Shown here one piece after another: positions 12,801-22,800 of a DNA stretch of 64,000 bases. The position numbers were made by a program, and so were the translations under genes. Each line of letters opens with the position of its first letter. Position 1 is the first letter of the stretch. The stretch is from Utricularia gibba (lineage: Eukaryota > Streptophyta > Magnoliopsida > Lamiales > Lentibulariaceae): assembly GCA_002189035.1 (NCBI GenBank), contig NEEC01000015.1, positions 1,550,001-1,614,000 on the forward strand, given 5' to 3'. Under the pieces are notes generated by a model. That model did no database searches. It was not told the origin of the DNA and saw nothing but the letters and a program-made list of their open reading frames with translations.

Positions 12801-13807
12801 ACAGTAGATGAACAAGAGGACTAATCTACAGACTAAAGGCAACGGTCATATTTTAGGCCTGATATGATCCAACGGGCAACTCTCCTCATCTATATAAATC
12901 CCTGTTTGCTTTATGAAAAATAGAAATAAAGTTCTTTTCGATCCAAAAACAATAGTCAATATCCACAAACTTCAACATTATCTCAACGTTAAACCAAGTC
13001 TCCAACAAAATCAAGCAAGCAGCCAAAAATACTTTTAGCTTCAAAGTAGAATGTCAAGGAACTTATGCAAGGTTATCAGTGCTTGCTCTAACAAGGACTT
13101 CAAAGCACTTGTCCTGGAGTACATGCCAAACGGGAGCCTTGATAAATGGTTATACGGCGAGAATCAGTTCTTGACAATGAAGCAAAGATTCTCTCTGATG
13201 ATCGACGTTGCATCTGCGCTGGAGTATCTCCATCATGGTTCTGCTACCCCCATTGCACACTGTGATCTAAAACCAAGTAACATACTTTTGGATGAGAACA
13301 TGATCGCCCGTTTGAGCGACTTCGGAATTGCGAAGCTGCTACAGAAGGCGGATGGCAGCTTCGTACAGACTTCCACTTTTGGGACGTTGGGCTACATCGC
13401 ACCAGGTAAACATCTCCAATCTTCCTACATCAGTGAACTCTCTGTCTGACAGCAACTCTTACCATACAGAATATGGGTCCGGGGGCTTCGTTTCAACACG
13501 ATGCGATGTGTTCAGCTTCGGGATAGTGCTCATGGAGGTGTTTACTGCTAAAAAACCCAACGACCTCGAATTCACCGGAGATTCAACGTTGAGGGATTTG
13601 GTAAGACAATGCGTCTCCGATGGAAAGACAGACACGGCGGCGGATTCCAGATTGTTGAATCATGAAGATGAGAATCTGAATGTGAAACTAGACTGCTTAT
13701 CGTCGGTGTTGGAGCTGGCCCTCAAGTGCTCCATGGAGAACCCGTACGCGAGAATGAGGATGAACGATGTAATTGCTGCGTTGAAGAGGATTTCGCATGA
13801 GCTATGA
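9895..13807 (+). pseudogene. LRR receptor-like kinase, subfamily XII (EFR/At3g47570 type), broken
   Basis: The domain order is that of LRR-XII receptor kinases at the plasma membrane. It has a signal peptide (MEARFSLSNACFCLPLMSLV), an LRR N-terminal cap (DATALLAF), about twenty LRRs, a membrane span near 12285-12345, then a kinase with GSGAFGRVYKG, HCDLKPSNILLD (non-RD) and DFGIAK. A normal intron at 13406-13469 splits GYIAP|EYGS, and another at 10897-10967 splits an LRR. Damage: a one-base loss in G(5) at 10170-10174, another in G(4) at 11137-11140, a 457-bp insertion at 12586-13042 after ASRSF, and a loss of roughly a dozen residues near 13049 between VEC and RNLCKVISACS. The last two disrupt the kinase around helix C, so no functional receptor is expected even if the homopolymer losses are errors. 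It lies between the two PHT1 copies on the opposite strand. Confidence 0.85.
12586..13042 (+). mobile_element. 457-bp insertion in the kinase gene, LTR-like remnant
   Basis: The kinase reading frame ASRSF stops at 12585, and its continuation (KVEC) resumes at 13043. AGCTTC occurs on both sides (12580-12585 and 13037-13042), as a target-site duplication would. The insert starts TGTCAG and contains a TATA-like TATATAAAT near 12890 followed about 30 bases later by AATAAA, as in the U3/R part of a plant LTR. It does not end in CA and I see no primer-binding site, so a truncated solo LTR or TRIM-like remnant is the best guess. Confidence 0.4.
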
Positions 13808-14434
13808 CGTGGGGCTACGCAATAAAAGCTGTATTTTCATATTTCGTTTTAAAACAAAAGATGTATAGATATAATTTTTATAAAGTAATCTCATTCATAT
13901 TTACTCAAATAAATTAAAATTTTACATTAAAGAAAAGTCATGTTGGCTATAAATTTTCAAAAAGAATATATCAAAAAATGCCTCTTATAAAATTTTTTTC
14001 AAAATAAAAAATATTTATAGATTGTAAATTTATTAAAATAAAAATTTACATTTTCATTAATATCATCTTCCCCATCCTGGTTGTCTGATGGTTGCCGACG
14101 CTGCCCTCGCAATTCCCAGTTGCTGTCGTCGCCAATTCAGACAAGAGGCCAGTTGCCGGGGTTAGTTGTTTTTTTTGGGCATTTTTGCTTTGGTTGTTGA
14201 ATGCGGTTGTTGATTGATATTGTGGGAGCAAGTGCATATATAATAATCAAGTACATAATAAATATAAATTATAATAAAAAAATTAAGTTTAATTGATTAT
14301 TTATAATTTATAATTTATAATTTCTTATATACTTGATTATTTTATTTGTATTTTAAAATGTGAGATTATGTATTATACTATACTAATCAGATATGGATGC
14401 AAATAGAGAGTAGATATGTATAAGGGTTGAGTAA
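13808..14434. other. AT-rich spacer with an inverted repeat
   Basis: The 3' flanks of the kinase pseudogene and of PHT1 copy 2 converge here. It is AT-rich and contains the inverted-repeat element at 14242-14341. A 63-codon minus-strand frame at 14046-14237 has no recognisable content. Confidence 0.4.
14242..14341. repeat. AT-rich inverted repeat, possible small MITE
   Basis: A left arm at about 14242-14274 (starting AATAATCAAGTACATAATAA) is nearly the reverse complement of a right arm at about 14309-14341 (ending ATACTTGATTATT). The arms are about 32 bases with few mismatches, around a central stretch of about 35 bases. The size and AT content suit a miniature inverted-repeat element or a simple hairpin-forming palindrome. 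No clear target duplication was identified. Confidence 0.45.
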
Positions 14435-16008
14435 CTAGGAAGAGAGCGGGTCCTCCTGGTTCATGGTCTCTTGAGAAGCTTCTTCCAGGGACTTGCCCTT
14501 GGGTTCCGGCAACAAGAAAGTGAATAAGAACCCAAGTGCGCTGACAACGGCGAGAGCTTTGAGCGCTTTTCTAGCTCCCATCCGCGGCGAGTACCCATTA
14601 TCCTCCGGGCTCTTCGCCGCATAGAGGAACCCGTAAGCGCCGACAATGGCCCCGCTTTCCCGGCGGCGGCGGATATCCCGTGGCAAGTGGATCTCAATCG
14701 GGCGGGGAAGATCTCCGCGGGTACCACGAAGGTCGTCGTGTTCGGTCCGAAATTTGAGAAGAAGAATGTGAAGGCGTACAACACCACGAACCCGATCCTG
14801 TTCTCTGGCATCTTCCAGTGGTGGTACGGGATCGAAATCGCCAACAGGAAAACCGTCATGAAGAAGAAACCCGTCAATTGGATTGCGGATCTCCCGATTA
14901 CGTCGATTAGCGCCACCGTGAACCAGTACCCGGGGACGGTGCTGCAGAGGGCAATTAGGGTTTGAACTTTTGCGATGATGTAGACTTCTTCGATCGCGTT
15001 CATCATCTTTGGGTCTGGGATCCATCCGGTCGAGGACAAGATGTCTTTTTGGAAGAGATTGTTACTGTAAAAGATGATGTCGATCAGGAACCACGTGGAG
15101 CAAGTTCCCAGTAGATGTAAACAATGGCGTCTCAGGAACTCCCTCGAAAACAATCCAAAATTGTTGGATTCCTGGTTTACGATTCTCTCCAGCTTATTCG
15201 GTTCCGCATCCAGTTCCATATTCAATACCCTCGCCATATCCTCGGCGGCCTGTTTCGCGTTCTTGGCGACCAACGCCGTGTACCGTGCGGTTTCCGGCAT
15301 CTTCATCCGCCTGTGGTATGTATACAACGCCGGAACCGCGCCGAACATCAAAATTATCCGCCATACGTAATCCGCCTCCGGCACTGTTGACGCCTGCGCG
15401 TCCTGACTGTACGCCGGAGCTTTGTACCAGTTCTTGAAACTAACCGATACGATCAAAGAGATTATCCCGGCGAACAAAATCCCAAACCCCTGCATCGCGA
15501 AAACCGCAGAGATAAACGCTCCCCGGGTCCTCTTATTGGCGTATTCCGACATAATCGTGGCGGAGAGAGGGTAATCGCCGCCGATCCCGAAACCCAACCA
15601 GAAGCGGAAGAAGCAGAGCGTCGCCAAGACACCTCTGGCGCGGTGCCCAAAGGAGAGCCCCGAAGCTATGGAGCAGACGACCATAAGCAAGAGAGTTATC
15701 CCGTAAACTTTTTTCCGGCCAAGCTTGTCCCCAAGCCAGCCAAAGAAGAGCTGCCCACAAAGAGTTCCGGCAAGCGCCACAGCGTTGACGGAGTAGTATA
15801 CGCGAGGCGGAAGGGTTCCTGGCTCCCCCTGCATGGGATCCGTGTAATATATACGGCCGAGAAGACGCGTAACAATGGAGATGCTGAAGAGATCGTAGGC
15901 GTCGGTGAAGAAGCCCATTCCGGTGATTACGATCATCGTGACATGATAAAGTTGCTCCTTGGCGGTATCAAGCGCATCCAGCACTGGCAGTCTCTCGCGA
16001 CCGGCCAT
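14435..16008 (-). CDS. High-affinity phosphate transporter PHT1 family, copy 2 (frameshifted)
   Basis: The tandem paralogue of the transporter at 7297-8882 is intronless, with the same start context and signature [13 protein letters not shown]. It is a plasma-membrane proton/phosphate symporter of the major facilitator superfamily. The frame breaks in a run of four C (plus strand) at 14650-14653, where copy 1 has five. The expected [15 protein letters not shown] becomes [11 protein letters not shown], while the next frame supplies the correct end ([20 protein letters not shown]) to a stop at 14435. Restored length is about 524 residues. A palindromic P1BS element lies 201 bases upstream. A 155-nt tract (15470-15624) is identical to copy 1 (8344-8498), pointing to recent duplication or gene conversion. 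Like copy 1, it is either a homopolymer error or a recent pseudogene. Confidence 0.88.
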
Positions 16009-16208
16009 GGCGGTTGTTAGCTGCCGGAAGAAGCAAGTCTTAAGCTGCTGTAGCGTGCATTACGCGGAGATTAGAGATTAAAGAAACAAGAGTTGTTGAG
16101 GAAAGCTTCCTGCTCCCTGGGGAGGTGATGAGCATCTAACACCATGTATATATATATATACATGAATTAATACTCATTGCATGCCAAAAACATGATATTA
16201 TATATTTC

Positions 16209-16216
16209 GAATATTC
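16209..16216. promoter_or_regulatory. P1BS site (palindromic GAATATTC)
   Basis: GAATATTC is a perfect palindromic match to GNATATNC, 201 bases upstream of the start of PHT1 copy 2. That is a typical distance for PHR1 sites in phosphate-starvation-induced transporter promoters. Confidence 0.55.
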
Positions 16217-17177
16217 AATTGTCAACATTTTACGTTTTTTCGTTTTCTAATATATTATGACTAGATCCACCGCCTTACACTTCCAATCTTACATTCAAGG
16301 CATTTGTTTACTATTTTCAGAGGTCAAGGTCAATATTTGTATTACTGTTTCCTCCCTTCAACAATTAAATATGTATTCACTTTATCAAGAATATGCTTTT
16401 AATATCATGCCCAACAAAAGTAGATACTCCCAATTTCACATTAGTTAAGGATTAAAAAAGAGGAATAGATTAATTAAAATAATCACATAAACCTTTTTGT
16501 AAGCATATGAGACGGTTTTTTGTTAGAGAAACTCCATGATAAAAATAGAATGTAAAAATATAAAAATTTAATGTTTAAAATATATAATATCACATTAAAT
16601 AATTGTAGTTTTGGGGGCTAGATGTCATTTATGAAAAATATTGGTGAGAAATTATAATAAAAATAAGAAAACGTAATCAGATCATCACCATACGCACATT
16701 CAACGGTCCACTCCACAACACATCCTACAACGTTATTGCACTAGTTTTATCTTAATTTTATACTTTTATTTAATAATTTTAAATTATTAACCGATATTTG
16801 ACTATTAATAAAAAAAAGATCACCGACTAGGACTTGGTACTCAAAAATAATAATAATAAAGAATTGATAAATAATCCACTCTATTTTTATATTATAATGA
16901 AAAAGGAGACTGAAATCATATATGGACCCGAATTCAGTAAAATAGGTCTTACATTAAAATGATCCTTTGAGAGAAATATGCCTAATGACAGTCCGTTCTC
17001 TAAGTAGGTTCACCCATAACCGCCTATACGAGAAAAGAACCTGTGTTTTAGAACCTATGGTGGATGATTAAATATATTATTTTATGTTTTCAGTTTTCAA
17101 AATACATCTTTTAGATTAAATTTAGAAAAATATATTATTTATGTGTTTCTTTTGAATTTTAAATAATATGTAGAAAA

Positions 17178-17289
17178 TGTATTTTATAAATCGAAAATAC
17201 AAAATGATGTATTTTATCAATTCAATATACAATATGTATTTTGTAAATCGAAAATATAAAATGATATATTTCACGAATTTTATGTATAA
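17178..17289. repeat. 56-bp degenerate tandem duplication
   Basis: ATGTATTTTATAAATCGAAA at 17178 recurs as ATGTATTTTGTAAATCGAAA at 17234. Similarity continues through most of the 56-base unit. AT-rich, non-coding. Confidence 0.5.
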
Positions 17290-17863
17290 ATATTTGGTGT
17301 AATCTTGAAAACTTCTTTATCATTGCAATATTTATATATCCAAAACGTCATACAATATGGCTTGCATTCCGAAGGAGTGAATCAAGAATCCTATTTCCAC
17401 AGCTGCGATGTCAACATGGACAGACGCGAGTTGAGGTTTCTCTCATGGAGGAGTATGACCCGAGTCTTGTTGCCATTCTCATGTCGCCGGGGTGCAGCCT
17501 GAGGATGAGCCCACCAGATATTCAATACGGATGCCTCGACTCACCATCTCAAACTTTTCCTAAGAAACAAAATCCATTTGACTGCTCACAAGAAGAACAG
17601 GTTCTTGTACAAATTTGAAACCTAAATTCTAAATCATTATACAAAAGCCACTTTTTTTGTTTTGTCTGTTGAGATTAAGTATTGGTTGTTCTAATATTGT
17701 CTAATTCAATTTCATTTTTTCCTATCGTTTTGACAGTTTTGTTGCAAAATGAAAAATTGTAATATGGATTTTGGAAATCATGCTTCCATGTGTTGCATTT
17801 TGCTATGTCGTACTGCCGTGTTTTATGACGTGAAAAAAGCTGTTAGGTGAGCGTAACGTGGAG

Positions 17864-19377
17864 ATGGCGGTAGGTGGCTCCTTGTTATATACTCTCAACG
17901 GAGGGGGAGTTCGCTCAAGTTTCATCAACAGGATGATGATGATGACGATGACGATGAACACTGCCATCTTGTTGTTGTTGTTGTTGTTGGTTGCTTCTGC
18001 TTCGGCGCAGATGGCCAAGTGCCCATTCACGTATGTTTTTCACTTCGGGGATGGTGTCACGGACGTCGGCAACTCCATTCGCATTCCGCCGTGGGGTCCT
18101 AATCTTCCCGCAGCCAAGCTTCCCTACGGGATCACCTATCCCGGTTATCCTACCGGTCGTTGGAGCGACGGCCTTATCGACTTCGACTACGCCGGTAAGT
18201 TTTCTCCCGGCAATGCATTCAGGTGGAATGACTGAGACTCCATATTTCGAACTTGCAGCTGCTGACACCGGCTACCCAGTTGTCACACCCTACTTGTCGG
18301 GGAACGCTTCAAAGAACACCGCCATCATCTTCTCCGTTGCAAGGAGTCCCGTTCTTGACCACGATTTTTTCGAGAAGAGATGCATCAGCGTGCCCCCTCA
18401 TGCTGTCCCTGTTAGGGAACAAGCACGCTGGTTCAAACAGTATCTCAGAGAAGTTGCTCCGACCCCACGAGGTTTAGAATCACTCTTCGTTCTCACTTCT
18501 TAACCTACGACTAGTCACACAGTTCCTTCTCCCTGCCAGAGCGAAGTGAAAGGCTCAGTGATGGCATCGTCTTCTTCGGGGATATCGAAGCCAACGACAT
18601 CGCGTATGCATTGATCTCTGGTAAATCCCTAGAAGAAGCCCGAACCTACGTGCCCCACATCATCGAAGCCGAGCTCAGCTAGGGTTAGCAGTGCAGCTAT
18701 ACACTCCCATCACCATTAGAATCCAAACAAAGTGTGAAAAGTTTTGAGCTTTTGTGGTGCAGGAGCTGATCCTTATGGGCGCCAAGACGTTCGTGATTCC
18801 GGGAAGCTCATACATCGGATGCTACCCACATATTCTGACCGCCTTGCAGAGCAGCAACCCAGATGATTACGACAGATATGGGTGCTTGAAGAAGGTGAAC
18901 GAATTCATTGATTGGAAGAATGATCAACTCAATGCATCCATTGTGGCTCTTCACGCTGAGTTCCCAGACACATTGTTGCTGTATAGCCCATTTGCATCAG
19001 GCTTCCAAGGGTATCTGCAGCAGTACGTCGGTAAGTAGATCCTGCAGTTCAGTACTTGGAGTGAATTCGCAAATGAGTTTACCCGATTTCTTTTGTGTCG
19101 TGTTGGTTTAGCTCCAAACGGCCCTGTGAGACTCAGAGCGTGCTGTGGGAGTGGAGGGCAGTACAACTATGATGCGAAGAGGGTGTGTGGGCACCGGAGC
19201 GCCAGGGTTTGCCGGAACCCGAAGCAGCATCTGTTCTGGGACGGGCAGCACTTCACTCAGGAGGCGTATAATCTCATTGAGAAGACTATGATTACTCCTT
19301 CTTTCGACATTTTCAATTGCACCATTCTGAATCGCGCTGCCGCCGGAATCATACGCCCCGGTGTCGCCGTCGTCTGA
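17864..19377 (+). CDS. GDSL esterase/lipase-like protein, probably inactive
   Basis: Five exons are inferred (17864-18194, 18259-18471, 18540-18683, 18763-19030, 19112-19377). The N-terminus is a signal peptide built from ATG and TTG repeats (MMMMTMTMNTAILLLLLLLV), so the product would be secreted. Family landmarks include TGRWSDGLIDF, WFKQYLREV, ELILMGAKTFVIPG, ACCGSGG and the block V motif WDGQHFTQEAY with its catalytic Asp/His. Block I reads FGDGVTDVGN: the GDSL nucleophile serine is glycine (GGT). Block III reads EAND instead of GxND. Exon 3 is two bases short of the phase needed to join exon 4; read straight, it hits TAG at 18680-18682 just before the only sensible donor. With two more bases the total would be 407 residues. 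It is most likely a decaying or inactive paralogue. Any of the clustered ATGs near 17932-17956 could also serve as start. Confidence 0.75.
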
Positions 19378-19843
19378 AGCGGCGGCGGAGGGAAGAAGCT
19401 GTGCGGTGTGTGAGTTGTGCGTCTTGAATAATAATTGTCACTGGAGTACATCGTACTCCTCGTCGCATCGCTCAAGTGCAATAATTGAAGTTGGTTTCTG
19501 GTGTTTCTTTCTTTTTAAATATGTTTTATTTCTAAATTTAAATAATACCCATATTCTTCACATTTTCAAATAAAACTAGACATATTATTCACATGTCAAA
19601 ATTACATTTATCAAATAAACGCAATTTTTAATATATGGGTATTTAAAAGCATTAAAAATATTATGTTTTAAAATAAATGCCATTTTTCGTCCTTGAATTT
19701 ATTTATTTAAATAAATAAGTGTTTCCTCATCCACCCCGGTGGTGAACCAGCACGAATCACTTGTCCTGGGGGAGTGCGCAGCGCGCGGTTCCAAGATTTG
19801 AAGGTGTTCGTTGGAGGACACGCAACAGCAGCTAGAATCGCCG
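19378..19843. other. Intergenic: GDSL 3' flank and SBE3 promoter
   Basis: AT-rich DNA at 19500-19720 is followed by a GC-richer leader before the branching-enzyme start. No specific motif is supported. Confidence 0.4.
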
Positions 19844-22800
19844 ATGAGTAGCCTTTCCTTCTTTCAGCATCATTCTTTTCGATTGAATCCTCCAGCGACG
19901 ATTAGGACTCCCTGCTACAGCTCTGTGTTTCTCTTGCCCGCCACCGCTCACAATTACAAATGCTTCGCCCAACAGCAATCTGGCCGCGACCCAAATCCTC
20001 AGAACCAGCGCCAAAAGTCTCAGAAACTCGATGCTAATACTAAGGACGGTATAGACCCGGTTGGTTTTCTTCCGAAGTACGGTATCACGGATAAAGCCTT
20101 CGCCTTTTTTCTCCGGGAAAGGTATTTCGACGTGTTTAGATGATGACTCATTCGTATCTTTACTTCCGCTTCTGAGGCTGGAACTACGTTACAGATATAA
20201 GGCATTGAAGGATTTGAGGGAGGCACTTTTCAATCGTGGCCTACTTGCCCCGGAGTTGGCATGTGGGTTAGTACTTTGTAGTTTGCGACGCTCATCTCAA
20301 CTGCGATTGTTTACATTTTTGTCTGCATAATGAGGTTCTGCAGCATATTTAGTGGCAAACTCTGTTATATGTATCTTATGCTTTTTTTTTCAGATTCGAA
20401 ACGATGGGAATGCATCGTAATGTACAACATCGCGTTGATTATCTTGAATGGGCTCCAGGTATGGATTACTATCTGCCATCTTGGACCCATCATCCATAAA
20501 TACTTCAGAGTGAAGACATTTGTAAACGGATTCAAGGGGCTGAACTCTTTATGGAGTGAGAATGATTGCATATAGGGGAAAGGAATGGTGTTTTCAAACT
20601 TCAAGATGCTATTACATTGAGTCTTACGACCAGTTGCTAATCATGAATCTTGTGGATATCGTCTCTATTTGTGTATGATAGTTATGCTTGCTCCTTGCCT
20701 TTTCTTGTAGTCAAGATAGAACAAATCCCTATTATTACATTATTCTTGAATGTGGTAACTATCTCAGCATGAAAATCCACTTGCGCTCTTTTGATTTCCA
20801 GTCTGTTTCTGCAATGGCAGGTGCTCGCTATTGCTCACTTGTGGGAGATTTTAACGGATGGTCGCCAACTGCGAATTCTGCAAGAGAAGGGCATCTTGGT
20901 CACGATGACTATGGCTATTGGTTCATAATTATTGAAGACAAATTGAGGGATGGTGAAGAACCAGATGAAGTTTACTTTCAGCAGTACAATTATATTGATG
21001 ACTATGATAAGGGTGATAGTGGAATTACAGTTGAAGAAGCTTTTAGGAAAGCAAATGAGGAGTACTGGGAGCCTGGTGAAGATCGGTTTATAAAGTCTAG
21101 ATATGAGCTTGCATCTAAATTGTACGAGCAAATTTTCGGCCCTAATGGTCCTCAAACAGATGAGGAGCTTGAAGAAATACCAGAACCAGAGGTCAGATAC
21201 AAGGCCTGGAAAGAGCAACAACAGAATAATCCTCCAAGCACACCAAGTTATGATGTGATTGTTAATGATGGCGATGATGATGGTGGTGATGATTTCTATT
21301 TTAATGTTGCAACTGATCCTGCTTGGAGGGAGAAGATACGTACCAAAAAGCCACCTCTTGCGTACTGGTTGGAGACTAGAAAGGGAAGGAAGGCGTGGCT
21401 TAAGAAATACTCTCCTGGGATCCCCCATGGAAGCAAATACAGGGTCTACTTCAATACCCCGGATGGACCTTTGGAAAGAGTACCTGCCTGGGCTACATAT
21501 GTGATTCCTGGTCTGTGAGAGTAAACTTGTTTTTTCGTTTGTGTTTCTGTAGAATAATTTCAAGAAGAGCCTCTAATTTATTTAGGTTGATGCCTTTTGA
21601 GTGTAGTTTGATATAAATAGGGTTGTAAAGATGTGAGCTGTTTTTGCAGGATGCTTGTGTTCGTGTATTCTAATTTTGCAGCTGGTCTGGGCTTTGCGTT
21701 TTCTGGGCATAGCATCCTACTTTTCAGTTCAATTGATAAATTTAGTTTACCTTTTCCATTTCAATGATACTGCAGCATATATGAAATAGGTAGTGACTTC
21801 CTGTTTGATACTCCCCCATTATGTTTGGTGTCAATAGTCATTTTTTGCTATCGTTCAATATGCTCTTCATTTGAACTCGTTTTATATACCAGGAATGCCT
21901 GGTACTCAGTCTTTTGCAGTTCACTGGGAGCCCCCTCCTGAGAGTGCTTACAGGTGGAGACATAACAGCCCTTCAAAACCCAAGTCTTTGCGCATATATG
22001 AATGCCATGTTGGGATAAGTGGAAAGTCCCCTAGAATTGCTACCTTTAACGAGTTTACTGATTCGGTAACTCTTTTCACTCCTTTTAATTAATTTGTTTG
22101 CTCATTATAATGATATTTTCTATTTTTTCTGCTGTGCTGACTACAATCTAATATGTGCTGTTGCGATCTCATTGCCATATAGGTTCTACTTCATGTAAAG
22201 GAAGCTGGATACAATGCTATCCAGTTAATTGGAGTAGTGGAGCACAAGGATTACTTTACCATTGGTTATAGAGTACGTGTTATCATAGATAGAGTATCGT
22301 TGAATGCTTTCTGGTTATCATAATAACATGCACACAAACAAGACAATGATATATTTTGTAGTTAATTTGTGGTTATGTGCAAGGTGGTGTTTGCTTATGC
22401 TGCTAGTGGTTATCCTCGTCGTATTGGTGTTTTTTCAATTAAACTTTGAAAGTGAAATTTGGACAAGAATATTAGCTATCTTATCAAATATTGGCTTATA
22501 ATCCTGATTTGGCGTGCTACTGTGCCTTTTCCTTTGATACCAGAACATTCAATGCCCGGCTTTTGTATTGTGGTGTAGGTAACAAATTTCTTTGCTGTCA
22601 GCAGCCGCTTTGGTACCCCTGATGATTTCAAGCGATTAGTGGATGTTGCACATGGTTTGTTAAAACTTTTTATTCTGCTGCTTCTTAAAGCCACTCAAGC
22701 ACTTGAAAGTTGCATCAATAAAATGCCATCACTTTGGGGGCATCCGACAAAATAAGAGTATGGAGAGGATTAACAGTTCACTTCACAGGCGTGAAATATA

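Larger units (their letters stand above)
16009..17863. other. Intergenic: PHT1 copy 2 promoter, AT-rich DNA, tandem duplication
   Basis: It begins with the promoter of PHT1 copy 2, including the P1BS site at 16209-16216 and a TA microsatellite near 16147-16162. AT-rich DNA follows, with a degenerate 56-bp tandem duplication at 17178-17289. A less AT-rich stretch at 17390-17520 shows no recognisable coding content. Confidence 0.4.

Noticed and set aside
12586-13042. Insertion read as a normal intron of the LRR kinase
   Set aside because: The left boundary has no GT donor at the exact homology break, subfamily XII genes as I recall lack an intron there, and the flanking AGCTTC repeats suit an insertion.
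14046-14237. 63-codon minus-strand frame next to PHT1 copy 2
   Set aside because: Low-complexity, no homology recognised, no promoter or splice context.
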